Shown here one piece after another: positions 45,245-53,498 of a stretch of 56,713 nt of DNA. How positions within the stretch are numbered: position 1 is the first letter of the stretch; the number at the start of each line of letters is the position of its first letter. Made by a program: the position numbers and the translations under genes. The notes beneath the pieces were generated by a model. That model saw nothing but the letters and a program-made list of their open reading frames with translations. It did not search any database and had not been told where the DNA came from. This DNA comes from Bacillus sp. RO1 (lineage in GTDB: Bacteria; Bacillota; Bacilli; Bacillales; Bacillaceae_I): contig NZ_JAAZWB010000064.1 in the NCBI RefSeq assembly GCF_012524115.1, forward strand, positions 1 through 56,713, read 5' to 3'.

Positions 45245-45444
45245 ACTGTTAAGGTGTGTAAGATTGTATGTAACAATTAGACCATTGCCTAAGCCTCACA
45301 ATCTCCCAGAATTTGAACAGGGGATAATAAAAAAGTGTTGTTTTATCAAGAAATATTAAAAAGATGAAAAAAAGTATTTTCATATGCCCCAAAAACCGAT
45401 AAAATTTACTTTTGGTATAACATCTAACTTTGTGGATTTTCCTA
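45245..45444. other. Gene-free part of the murE-mraY gap
   Basis: AT-rich, no open frame with a ribosome binding site, no clear terminator. With the repeats that follow it makes up a 504-base gap. Confidence 0.5.
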
Positions 45445-45644
45445 GCTGTGGATTGGAGCACAGGGCGAAGAAGGCCACTGAAAAACTGATATGTAATGTA
45501 TATGGTAATTTCTAGCTGTGGATTGGAGCAAAAGGCGAAGACTACTGAGGGAGATAGCGCTAGGTGGAGACCCCGCAGGCGAAGCCGAAGGAGGCTCACG
45601 TCAGCCCCTAGGAAAGCGAAGCCATTTGCGGAAATCCACAGCGG
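45445..45644 (+). repeat. Composite repeat: left fragment, linker and full type A copy
   Basis: A 26-base left-end fragment (GCTGTGGATTGGAGCACAGG) is joined to the linker GGCCACTGAAAAACT and a 30-base spacer, then a full type A copy (45515-45644). In this copy the outer arms read CTGTGGATT and AATCCACAG instead of CTGTTGATT and AATCAACAG: both sides changed so that pairing is kept. The element lies inside the murE-mraY transcript. Confidence 0.85.
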
Positions 45645-45748
45645 TGGTAAACCAAAAGAAATCTAAACGAAAAAACGGGTATTATCTGCCGGTTATCATA
45701 GGTGGATGATACCTCTAATCATGAGATTCAAGAAAGGAGGGAATAACG

Positions 45749-46723
45749 ATGGAACAACAGGTTATTTTATTTGCTATCGTTATGTCTTTTTTAATTACCG
45801 TTTTAGTATCACCAATATTTATTCCCTTCCTGCGCAGACTGAAATTCGGTCAAAGTATCAGAGAAGAAGGGCCACAATCCCACCAAAAGAAAACAGGTAC
45901 CCCAACTATGGGCGGAATAATGATACTCCTGGCTGTTGCGGTAACTACTCTAGTCATCACAGGACAATTTGCGGAAGCTTCCGTTGAAACTTATTTACTG
46001 CTTTTTGTGATGGTAGGTTACGGACTATTAGGATTTCTTGATGACTTTATCAAAGTTGTCCTAAAAAGAAACCTAGGATTGACGTCCTTGCAGAAGTTAA
46101 TTGGACAGATTGTAATTGCAGTAATATTCTATTTTGTATTTGTTCAGTTTGAATTTTCCACTGCAGTTAGTATTCCAGGAACAAGTATCTCCATTGAGTT
46201 AGGATTCTTTTATGTTCTATTCCTAATTTTTTGGCTAGTTGGATTTTCCAACGCCGTCAACCTCACAGATGGACTTGATGGTCTTGTATCCGGAACAGCT
46301 GCTGTGGCATTTGGAGCCTTTGCCATACTAGCATGGTACCAGTCACAATTTGAAGTTTCTATTTTCAGTGTTGCCGTTGTTGGTGCGTTACTTGGCTTCT
46401 TAGTATTTAACGCTCATCCTGCTAAAGTCTTTATGGGAGACACAGGTTCCTTGGCGCTAGGTGGTGCTATTGCAACTGTAGCTGTACTGTTGAAATTAGA
46501 AATTCTTCTTATTATTATCGGTGGAGTTTTCGTAATGGAAACACTTTCCGTTATCATCCAGGTCATCTCTTTCAAAGCGACAGGTAGAAGGGTCTTCAAA
46601 ATGAGTCCTCTTCATCATCATTATGAGCTTGTTGGTTGGTCAGAATGGCGAGTGGTTGTTACGTTCTGGACAGTTGGATTGTTGTGTGCGTTGCTTGGAA
46701 TTTATTTAGAGGTGTGGATCTAA
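45749..46723 (+). CDS. mraY: Phospho-N-acetylmuramoyl-pentapeptide-transferase
   Basis: Makes lipid I by moving phospho-MurNAc-pentapeptide to undecaprenyl phosphate. It is a ten-helix membrane protein of 324 residues. Catalytic motifs are [16 protein letters not shown] near residue 37, FLDDFIKV near 92, [11 protein letters not shown] near 170 and [17 protein letters not shown] near 221, and the MSPLHHHYE loop near 288. AAAGGAGGG precedes the ATG. murD follows one base later, so they are coupled. Confidence 0.96.
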   Translation: MEQQVILFAIVMSFLITVLVSPIFIPFLRRLKFGQSIREEGPQSHQKKTGTPTMGGIMILLAVAVTTLVITGQFAEASVETYLLLFVMVGYGLLGFLDDFIKVVLKRNLGLTSLQKLIGQIVIAVIFYFVFVQFEFSTAVSIPGTSISIELGFFYVLFLIFWLVGFSNAVNLTDGLDGLVSGTAAVAFGAFAILAWYQSQFEVSIFSVAVVGALLGFLVFNAHPAKVFMGDTGSLALGGAIATVAVLLKLEILLIIIGGVFVMETLSVIIQVISFKATGRRVFKMSPLHHHYELVGWSEWRVVVTFWTVGLLCALLGIYLEVWI

Positions 46724-46724
46724 T

Positions 46725-48074
46725 ATGAAGAAAATCAGCCATTATGAAGGAAAAAGGATTCTTGTCCTAGGTTTAGCAAAGAGTGGAACTGCCACTGCAG
46801 AACTTTTACATAAGTTAGGCGCAAAGGTGATTGTCAATGACAGAAGTCCTTTAGAGGGAAACGAGCAAGCTGAGTATCTGCTTTCTAAAGGAATGGAAGT
46901 TGTATGCGGGGGACATCCGACAAGTATCTTTGATCAGAAAATTGATGTTGTTTTCAAAAATCCGGGCATTCCTTATCATAATCCTTTAGTACAACTTGCT
47001 GGTGATAAAGGAATTCCTGTTCTTACTGAAGTAGAACTTGCTTATCAAATCAGTGAAGCACCAATTATCGGAATCACAGGATCCAATGGGAAAACCACTA
47101 CCACTACATTAATTGATGAAATGTTGTCTGCGGATAATAAATCACCGTTAATAGCCGGTAATATTGGGAATGTATCGGTAGAAGTGGCTCAGCAAGCTAC
47201 TGATAAAGATATTATGGTTACCGAATTATCATCGTTTCAATTGATGGGCACGGAGTTATTCCGACCAAAGATCTCTGTCTTTTTGAATCTTTTTGAAGCT
47301 CACCTTGATTATCATGGGACGTTGGATGAGTATGGAAAAGCAAAAGCAAAAATCTTCTCCAACCAAACAGAAAAAGATTATGCGGTTATCAATGCTGATG
47401 ATGCACAAGTTATGAAACTTGCTGAAGGAATTCAGCCGACCATCGTTCCATTCTCCACTAGTGGGGTAGTGGATGGCGCTTATTTGAAAGATGATTCTGT
47501 ATGCTTCAAAGAGGAGAAGGTTATTGATATAGACCAAATCGTGTTGCCTGGAAAACATAATTTGGAGAACATCCTCGCAGCTGTGGCAGCTGTTAAACTT
47601 CTTGGAGTCAGTGATGAAGCAATTATAAAGGTGCTTACAAGTTTTTCAGGTGTAAAACATCGTTTGCAGTTCATTGGTGAACTTAAAGGGCGACGTTTCT
47701 ATAATGATTCAAAAGCTACCAACATATTAGCTACTCAAAAAGCTCTCTCGGCATTTGATAACAATGTAGTACTGCTCGCAGGAGGGTTGGATCGAGGGAA
47801 TGAGTTTGATGATTTGCTGCCGTACTTAAGCACTGTCAAAATGCTAGTGACTTTTGGTGAAACAGCCGAGAAGTTGACACGCACAGCTCATGAAGCAGGA
47901 ATAAAACAAATAAAACATGTCGATAATGTGGAAAAAGCCGTACCGGTGGCATACGAAATGTCTGAGAGCGGAGATGTCATTTTATTGTCCCCTGCTTGTG
48001 CAAGCTGGGATCAATATAAAACATTTGAGCAACGTGGAGACATTTTTATAGACGCCGTGCATAAGCTTAAATAA
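46725..48074 (+). CDS. murD: UDP-N-acetylmuramoylalanine--D-glutamate ligase
   Basis: Adds D-glutamate to UDP-MurNAc-L-Ala. The 449 residues include an N-terminal Rossmann-like domain ([18 protein letters not shown]), the ATP site [15 protein letters not shown] near 116, a central [12 protein letters not shown] and the C-terminal FYNDSKATN and [12 protein letters not shown]. The start is one base after mraY. A large terminator hairpin follows before spoVE. Confidence 0.96.
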   Translation: MKKISHYEGKRILVLGLAKSGTATAELLHKLGAKVIVNDRSPLEGNEQAEYLLSKGMEVVCGGHPTSIFDQKIDVVFKNPGIPYHNPLVQLAGDKGIPVLTEVELAYQISEAPIIGITGSNGKTTTTTLIDEMLSADNKSPLIAGNIGNVSVEVAQQATDKDIMVTELSSFQLMGTELFRPKISVFLNLFEAHLDYHGTLDEYGKAKAKIFSNQTEKDYAVINADDAQVMKLAEGIQPTIVPFSTSGVVDGAYLKDDSVCFKEEKVIDIDQIVLPGKHNLENILAAVAAVKLLGVSDEAIIKVLTSFSGVKHRLQFIGELKGRRFYNDSKATNILATQKALSAFDNNVVLLAGGLDRGNEFDDLLPYLSTVKMLVTFGETAEKLTRTAHEAGIKQIKHVDNVEKAVPVAYEMSESGDVILLSPACASWDQYKTFEQRGDIFIDAVHKLK

Positions 48075-48095
48075 GGGCTTGGCCACATGTTTAAG

Positions 48096-48156
48096 AGGCT
48101 TTGTTCTGATAGCTTCCCAACTAAAGGATGGGAAGCATACGGACAAAGCCTTTTTC
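48096..48156 (+). terminator. Two-part terminator between murD and spoVE
   Basis: Outer stem AGGCTTTGT/ACAAAGCCT and inner stem GCTTCCCA/TGGGAAGC, then T5. It should strongly reduce vegetative read-through into spoVE. Confidence 0.85.
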
Positions 48157-48230
48157 TGGCTATTGGCATGAACGTATCATTAACGTTAAGCCACCATCTG
48201 CCCTAATTTTTGTAGTAGAGGTGTTTCACG

Positions 48231-49331
48231 TTGGCAAACAAGCGATCAACTCCGGACATAATATTGATTCTAACCACACTGACACTGCTTGCGGTAGGTC
48301 TTGTCATGGTTTACAGTGCGAGTGCGGTATGGGCTGATTACAAGTTTCAGGATACATTCTTCTTCGCCAAAAGACAGCTATTATTTGCTGGATTGGGTGT
48401 AGTAGCGATGTTTTTCATTATGAATGTCGATTACTGGACTTGGAGAACTTGGGCGAAATTAATTATTCTGGTATGTTTTTTCCTGCTTGTCATCGTTTTG
48501 ATTCCAGGTGTGGGGATGGAACGGAATGGATCACGAAGCTGGATCGGAGTAGGTGCATTCTCTGTTCAACCATCTGAGTTTATGAAAATAGCCATGATTG
48601 CTTTTCTAGCAAAATATTTAAGTGAAAATCAAAAGAAAATTACTTCCTTTAAAAAGGGGCTTGTTCCAAGTCTCTCTCTCGTATTTTTGGCTTTTGGAAT
48701 GATTATGCTCCAGCCCGACCTAGGAACAGGAACTGTAATGGTTGGTACTTGTATTGTCATGATCTATGTAGCAGGTGCAAGAATCAGTCATTTTGTTGGG
48801 TTAGGCTTAGTAGGGGTAGCAGGATTTGTTGTTCTGATTCTTTCGGCACCTTATCGGATAAAACGTATCACTTCCTTCTTGAACCCTTGGGAAGATCCGT
48901 TAGGAAGCGGCTTCCAAATTATCCAATCCTTATATGCGATAGGGCCAGGCGGGCTGCTTGGACTAGGGCTTGGACAAAGCAGGCAGAAGTTCTTTTATCT
49001 ACCTGAACCACAGACAGACTTCATTTTTGCTATATTGGCAGAGGAACTAGGGTTTATCGGAGGCACACTTGTCGTTCTTCTATTTGCTTTGCTTTTATGG
49101 AGAGGAATAAGGATTGCACTAGGTGCACCAGATTTATATGGAAGCTTCTTAGCGGTAGGAATCATAGCCATGATCGCAATTCAAGTCATCATTAATGTTG
49201 GAGTTGTAACAGGACTAATGCCAGTAACCGGAATTACACTCCCATTCCTAAGCTATGGGGGCTCCTCCTTGACCCTAATGCTAGTAGCAGTAGGAATCCT
49301 CCTAAACATAAGCAGATACGCAAAATACTAA
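48231..49331 (+). CDS. spoVE: Stage V sporulation protein E (SEDS glycosyltransferase)
   Basis: SEDS-family peptidoglycan polymerase for the spore cortex, partner of SpoVD. It is a ten-helix membrane protein of 366 residues with VYSASAVWADYKFQDTFFFA, RSWIGVGAFSVQPSEFMKIA, LQPDLGTGTVMVGTCI, EPQTDFIFAILAEELGFIGG and GITLPFLSYGGSSLTLM, the standard SEDS signature. It starts at TTG after AGAGGTG. The preceding and following terminators make it a single-gene unit, consistent with control by a sporulation sigma factor. The vegetative paralogue FtsW normally lies elsewhere in Bacillus. Confidence 0.95.
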   Translation: MANKRSTPDIILILTTLTLLAVGLVMVYSASAVWADYKFQDTFFFAKRQLLFAGLGVVAMFFIMNVDYWTWRTWAKLIILVCFFLLVIVLIPGVGMERNGSRSWIGVGAFSVQPSEFMKIAMIAFLAKYLSENQKKITSFKKGLVPSLSLVFLAFGMIMLQPDLGTGTVMVGTCIVMIYVAGARISHFVGLGLVGVAGFVVLILSAPYRIKRITSFLNPWEDPLGSGFQIIQSLYAIGPGGLLGLGLGQSRQKFFYLPEPQTDFIFAILAEELGFIGGTLVVLLFALLLWRGIRIALGAPDLYGSFLAVGIIAMIAIQVIINVGVVTGLMPVTGITLPFLSYGGSSLTLMLVAVGILLNISRYAKY

Positions 49332-49334
49332 TTT

Positions 49335-49369
49335 AAAAGCCGAAACCAGCCTCCTGGTTTCGGCTTTAT
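49335..49369 (+). terminator. Terminator after spoVE
   Basis: AAAGCCGAAACCAG pairs with CTGGTTTCGGCTTT, a 14-base-pair stem. Confidence 0.88.
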
Positions 49370-49787
49370 TGTTACATATCCGGACATAATATGACAAAAA
49401 ATAAAAATTTGATTACAATAACTAATATTCGTTGCACATCTTTAACAAGGGATATACTATTAAAGTATTGTGCTAACAAGATTTGCACAACTACATTTCA
49501 TAACAATTACCTACTTCAAAGAAAATATGTAAATGACAAATAACAGGTTTAATATTTAGGAACTTTAGGGTATGTAATCATAGTCCATTTTTAAATAAAT
49601 TACATAATTGTCATGAAACAAACTTCAAGCCTTCAATGTGATGGGCCAGTGTACCGATATAAATTAACATGCATAGTATATTAATAATTATTTTTGAGCC
49701 TACATCACGCTTTGAATGAAGGATTATCTTTCTACTATTAAAGGTTATGAAAAATGTTATATGAACGTGGATTTAGGAGGATTTTAT
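49370..49787 (+). promoter_or_regulatory. spoVE-murB gap; usual site of murG
   Basis: No gene or gene remnant was found in this AT-rich stretch, where B. subtilis has murG. An inverted repeat TTGTGC/GCACAA lies at 49468-49490, and a promoter for murB must lie here because the spoVE terminator precedes it. I could not pick a convincing -35/-10 pair. Confidence 0.45.
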
Positions 49788-50696
49788 ATGGATGCGTTAG
49801 TAAAGGAACTTCAAGAGAAAGAAGTGGGCAAGGTACTCCCTAATGAACCACTTGCAAATCATACGACCATGAAAATTGGCGGACCTGCAGATGTACTAGT
49901 GGAGCCAAAAAGTTTGGAAAAACTTCAAGTAACAATGGAAACGATTAATAAATACCAGGTCAAATGGACGGCAATCGGCCGTGGATCCAATTTATTGGTA
50001 TCAGACCTTGGTATTGAAGGGGTCGTAATAAAGCTTGGAAATGGCATGGATCACTTTGAATTGAAAGATAATGAAGTGCATGTCGGAGGAGGGTACTCTT
50101 TAATCAAACTAGTTACCATCATCAGTAAAAAAGGGTTATCAGGCCTCGAGTTTGCTGGAGGCATCCCAGGGTCAGTAGGCGGCGCAGTGTATATGAATGC
50201 TGGTGCACACGGCTCTGACATGTCTAAAGTATTAAAGAAAGCTCATATCTTGTTTGAAGATGGAAAGATGGAGTGGCTGACTGCTGATGAATTAAATTTT
50301 TCCTATCGGACATCGATTCTTCAAAAAGAGCGTCCAGGAATTTGTTTGGAAGCTGTGTTAAATGTGGAACAGGGAAATCGGGAAGAAGTAGTTGCTCAAC
50401 TTCAAAAAAATAAAGATTATCGTCGTGATACCCAACCATTTTCCTATCCATGTGCCGGTAGTATTTTCAGAAATCCACTTCCCGAATATGCTGGTCAGCT
50501 GATTGAAAAAGCCGGGCTGAAAGGTCACAAAATTGGCGGTGCCAAAGTTTCTGATATGCATGCAAACTTTATCGTAAACGACGATGGCGCAAAAGCTCAG
50601 GATGTATTGGACCTGATTGCATACATCAAGAAAACAATACTTGAGAAATACAATGTCCAATTAGAAACGGAAGTTGAAATTATAGGAAGAAAATAG
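49788..50696 (+). CDS. murB: UDP-N-acetylenolpyruvoylglucosamine reductase
   Basis: FAD- and NADPH-dependent formation of UDP-MurNAc. The 302 residues show the FAD motif [14 protein letters not shown] near residue 64, [18 protein letters not shown] near 125, the catalytic serine in [10 protein letters not shown] near 223 and the glutamate in ETEVEIIG at the C terminus. The inner ATG is selected because TAGGAGGA lies six bases upstream; the longer frame adds 24 unlikely residues. The terminator before it makes it the first gene of a second dcw transcript. Confidence 0.95.
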   Translation: MDALVKELQEKEVGKVLPNEPLANHTTMKIGGPADVLVEPKSLEKLQVTMETINKYQVKWTAIGRGSNLLVSDLGIEGVVIKLGNGMDHFELKDNEVHVGGGYSLIKLVTIISKKGLSGLEFAGGIPGSVGGAVYMNAGAHGSDMSKVLKKAHILFEDGKMEWLTADELNFSYRTSILQKERPGICLEAVLNVEQGNREEVVAQLQKNKDYRRDTQPFSYPCAGSIFRNPLPEYAGQLIEKAGLKGHKIGGAKVSDMHANFIVNDDGAKAQDVLDLIAYIKKTILEKYNVQLETEVEIIGRK

Positions 50697-50712
50697 TAGT
50701 TTTTTTCCGTTT

Positions 50713-50794
50713 TTTCACCCCACATATGATATAATTATGCTAGAAAATTATTGTATAAAACATGCGTAGCTTCATGGCGCGCGGTGGGGTGAAA
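50713..50794 (+). promoter_or_regulatory. Inverted repeat that can cover the divIB ribosome binding site
   Basis: TTTCACCCCAC at 50713-50723 and GTGGGGTGAAA at 50784-50794 are perfectly complementary over 11 bases. The right arm holds the only ribosome binding site candidate of divIB (GGGGTGA). A TATAAT at 50730-50735 lies between the arms, so a transcript starting from it would lack the left arm. Confidence 0.55.
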
Positions 50795-50803
50795 TAGTCT
50801 TTA

Positions 50804-51595
50804 ATGGAAAAAGGGAAAGTAGTGACGCTAGAAGACCGTGTACCTAAAATCAAACAACAGAGAAAGCAAAAGGCTAACAGAAGATTAATTATATATCTTT
50901 CTTTATTCTTTATTTTGTTGTTTTTGATCATTTACTCGCAATCTCCACTTAGTAAGGTTTCTGGCATAACTGTAAGCGGTAATTTACATGTCACAGATAA
51001 GGAAGTCATAACATTAAGTGGTGTGACAGAAGAGACAAGCATCTGGCGTGTAAACGAAGAGAAAGTAGCGGAACTGATTCAGCAACACAAGGAAATTGCC
51101 TCGTCGGAAGTTCAGAGGATCTTCCCTAACCGTGTTGAGATTGTTGTCGAAGAATTTAAGCGGATTGCATATATATATGAAAGTGGAAATTACTACCCTG
51201 TCATGGAAAACGGCAAAATGCTCTCTGTTCTTGATGAAGAGGATTCTTTGCCTGATGATGCGCCACTCATGCTTAATTGGAAAAACAGTGAAATGGTGGA
51301 GAACTTTATTGTTGAATTGATAAAATTACCTGAATCCATCATTTACTCCATTTCTGAAATACATCATACTCCAACCGATATCGACCCTTATCATATAACC
51401 ATGTTCATGAATGACGGTTATGAAGTTAGTGCGACGATTAGAGATTTCTCGGAGAAGATGGCCGCCTATCCTTCCATTGTAGAACAGTTGGATCCAGAAG
51501 TTAAAGGTGTCATCAATTTGGAAGTGGGTACATTCTTCAAGCCGTACGAAACTGGTGGAGAGAAAGAGGAAGAAACAGATGAAAGTGACGGGTAA
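50804..51595 (+). CDS. divIB: Cell division protein DivIB (FtsQ)
   Basis: Bitopic divisome protein that stabilises FtsL and DivIC. The 263 residues have a basic cytoplasmic tail (PKIKQQRKQKANRRL), one helix (about 29-46: IYLSLFFILLFLIIYS), a POTRA domain (about 50-120, with VSGITVSGNLHVTDKEVITL), the beta domain and an acidic C terminus (GGEKEEETDESDG). It ends inside the start of ylxW. The start codon lies 11-12 bases after the GGGGTGA described above. Confidence 0.94.
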   Translation: MEKGKVVTLEDRVPKIKQQRKQKANRRLIIYLSLFFILLFLIIYSQSPLSKVSGITVSGNLHVTDKEVITLSGVTEETSIWRVNEEKVAELIQQHKEIASSEVQRIFPNRVEIVVEEFKRIAYIYESGNYYPVMENGKMLSVLDEEDSLPDDAPLMLNWKNSEMVENFIVELIKLPESIIYSISEIHHTPTDIDPYHITMFMNDGYEVSATIRDFSEKMAAYPSIVEQLDPEVKGVINLEVGTFFKPYETGGEKEEETDESDG

Positions 51596-52265
51596 ACATG
51601 TTGTCTTGTCCTTTGTTTGTCTAGTCCTTGGCTTTATCGTCTCTTACTCGTTTCAACTAACAAACGAGGAAGAAGTCGTAGGTACTGACAGACAATGGCA
51701 ACGTGATAGAGCAATTAGAGAAACATTAATAAGGACAGAAGAACGAAATCTTGAATTACAAAAAGAGCTACAAGAAAAACAAGAGGCAATTCAAACCATA
51801 GAAGAAGAGCTTGCAGAAGGCGAACAGCTTTTATTCAATCTAGTGGAAGATGTTGAAAAGCTTCGTATGTTCAATGGTAATGTCAAAGTCCAAGGAGAAG
51901 GCGTAGAAGTAACATTGGCCGACGCTTCTTATGTTCCTTCCGAGGAGAATATCAATAATTATATTGTCCACGAAAGTCATGTGTTCAAGGTAATGAATGA
52001 GCTGTTTATATCAGGTGCTGCAGGGATAGCCATAAACGGACAAAGAATTACTAAAGACTCCTATATTATTTGCAATGGTCCTGTTATAACCATTGATGGA
52101 AATCAATATCCTGCGCCATTCGTCATAACTGCCATTGGAGATTCCGATGTGCTCATTCCGGCACTCAGTATCCTTGGCGGGGTGAAAGATCAATTGGTTG
52201 CTGATAATATTACAGTGAAGATGCAAAAAAAAGATCAAGTAGTTCTTGACCCTGTTATTCGATAA
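51579..52265 (+). CDS. ylxW: DUF881 family protein YlxW
   Basis: A 228-residue protein with one N-terminal membrane helix (VVLSFVCLVLGFIVSYSFQL), a coiled coil (about 45-90: ERNLELQKELQEKQEAIQTI) and the DUF881 domain (about 100-220, with VKVQGEGVEVTLADASYVPS, AAGIAINGQRITKDSYIICN and PFVITAIGD). The start is fixed by an AGAGGAAG site in divIB and overlaps its last 17 bases. In Bacillus it sits with a paralogue and sbp in front of ftsA. Function not established. Confidence 0.9.
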   Translation: MKVTGKHVVLSFVCLVLGFIVSYSFQLTNEEEVVGTDRQWQRDRAIRETLIRTEERNLELQKELQEKQEAIQTIEEELAEGEQLLFNLVEDVEKLRMFNGNVKVQGEGVEVTLADASYVPSEENINNYIVHESHVFKVMNELFISGAAGIAINGQRITKDSYIICNGPVITIDGNQYPAPFVITAIGDSDVLIPALSILGGVKDQLVADNITVKMQKKDQVVLDPVIR

Positions 52266-52304
52266 GGCTGAATGCATGCTTTGTGGTGAGGTAAGGTGTT
52301 CAAG

Positions 52305-53021
52305 ATGGACAAGCGTAAATTTAGTTTTACCATTATTACTATTATTGTTGGATTGATGATTGCCATTCAATTTCAAACCGTAAAGCAGCCAATTATTCGT
52401 GATACTCGTGATACATGGCAACTTAGGAGCGATTTGAATCGTGAGCAAGAAATACAATCACAGATTATTCAAGAAATTAGAAAGTATGACAAAATACTTC
52501 AAGACTATTCCAAAGAACGTGATGAGTCTAAAGAGACTATCGTTCGGGAAACGTTAGAAGAACTAAAAGTCGAAGCAGGGTTAACAGAAATGAAGGGACC
52601 GGGCATAAAGATGACTGTCAAACCTTTGTTTGATGAAGATGTCCTAGGAAACATACAGGAAAACATATCTGCAGATCTCCTCAGAAGGTTTGTTAATGAA
52701 TTGAATTCCTATGGTGTAGAAGAAATAAGTATTGCCAATCAACGAATTATTAGCAATACGATTATAAGAGAAATAAATGGTAGGACGAAAGTGAACAATG
52801 CTTGGATTCCAAATGCAAACTTTGAAATCATCGTTATCATCAGTGACCCAACAAAACTTTATAATCGTTTGCAAGTATCAAGGGCAATGGATGAATTCGC
52901 GATAGAAAACCTACTGCTTGAAGTTTCAACACCCATTAACGAAGTAACCGTTCCGCCTTATGACGAGCAGATACGCGTAAAGCATATGGAACCGGTGAAA
53001 ACCGGGAAGGAGGGGAACTGA
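52305..53021 (+). CDS. ylxX: DUF881 family protein YlxX
   Basis: Second DUF881 protein, 238 residues, paralogous to YlxW: N-terminal helix (FTIITIIVGLMIAIQF), coiled coil (about 40-85), and a DUF881 domain with EMKGPGIKMTVKP, EEISIANQRIISNTIIREIN and a C-terminal FEIIVIISDPTKLYNRLQVS. The inner ATG is six bases after AAGGTG. It is tightly packed, with sbp following after two bases. Its role is unknown; the pair is kept next to ftsAZ in many Firmicutes. Confidence 0.9.
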   Translation: MDKRKFSFTIITIIVGLMIAIQFQTVKQPIIRDTRDTWQLRSDLNREQEIQSQIIQEIRKYDKILQDYSKERDESKETIVRETLEELKVEAGLTEMKGPGIKMTVKPLFDEDVLGNIQENISADLLRRFVNELNSYGVEEISIANQRIISNTIIREINGRTKVNNAWIPNANFEIIVIISDPTKLYNRLQVSRAMDEFAIENLLLEVSTPINEVTVPPYDEQIRVKHMEPVKTGKEGN

Positions 53022-53023
53022 TT

Positions 53024-53386
53024 ATGTGGCTCCCTCTTCTGGGCTTGATCGTAGGAATTGTTTTGGGCCTATATTCAGAGATACGTGTACCTGATGAATA
53101 TTCTAATTATTTATCAATTGCGGTTCTTGCTGCACTGGATACATTGTTCGGTGGAATTCGTGCTCATTTACAAAATAATTATGATGATAAAGTATTTGTA
53201 TCCGGTTTTTTCTTTAATATCCTACTAGCTGCAAGTTTAGCTTTTCTAGGCGTACATCTTGGTGTAGACTTATATTTAGCCGCAGTATTTGCTTTTGGAG
53301 TAAGGCTATTTCAGAACATTGCAGTCATAAGAAGAATATTATTGTCAAAATGGACGCTTTCTAAAGAAAAAAACGAAAAAAAATGA
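53024..53386 (+). CDS. sbp: Small basic protein Sbp (DUF1290)
   Basis: A 120-residue membrane protein with three to four helices and the family block PDEYSNYLSIAVLAALDTLF followed by GGIRAHLQNNYDDKVFVSGF, typical of Sbp. The lysine-rich tail explains the historical name. It lies directly after ylxX, 112 bases before ftsA. Function unknown. Confidence 0.93.
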   Translation: MWLPLLGLIVGIVLGLYSEIRVPDEYSNYLSIAVLAALDTLFGGIRAHLQNNYDDKVFVSGFFFNILLAASLAFLGVHLGVDLYLAAVFAFGVRLFQNIAVIRRILLSKWTLSKEKNEKK

Positions 53387-53393
53387 TTTTAAA

Positions 53394-53435
53394 AAAGGGA
53401 AAACATCATATTTGTGGAATACTTTCTAATATAAT
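53394..53435 (+). promoter_or_regulatory. ftsAZ promoter region (candidate SigH and SigA)
   Basis: AAAGGGAAA at 53394-53402 and GTGGAATAC at 53414-53422, 11 bases apart, resemble the SigH consensus (RNAGGAWWW and RNNGAATWW) with one mismatch each. A TATAAT at 53430-53435 is a SigA -10 candidate. B. subtilis ftsAZ has both kinds of promoter. Confidence 0.45.
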
Positions 53436-53498
53436 ATGTTTTTCAGGTGTTGTTCTTAAATATTTGGTTTTTTTAGGAGTAGAAGGAGGTGCCATAGA

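Noticed and set aside
45706-45987. 93-residue frame overlapping mraY
   Set aside because: Out of frame with the certain mraY gene and rich in unlikely residues.
48128-48337. 69-residue frame upstream of spoVE
   Set aside because: It begins inside the terminator hairpin and overlaps the spoVE start in another frame.
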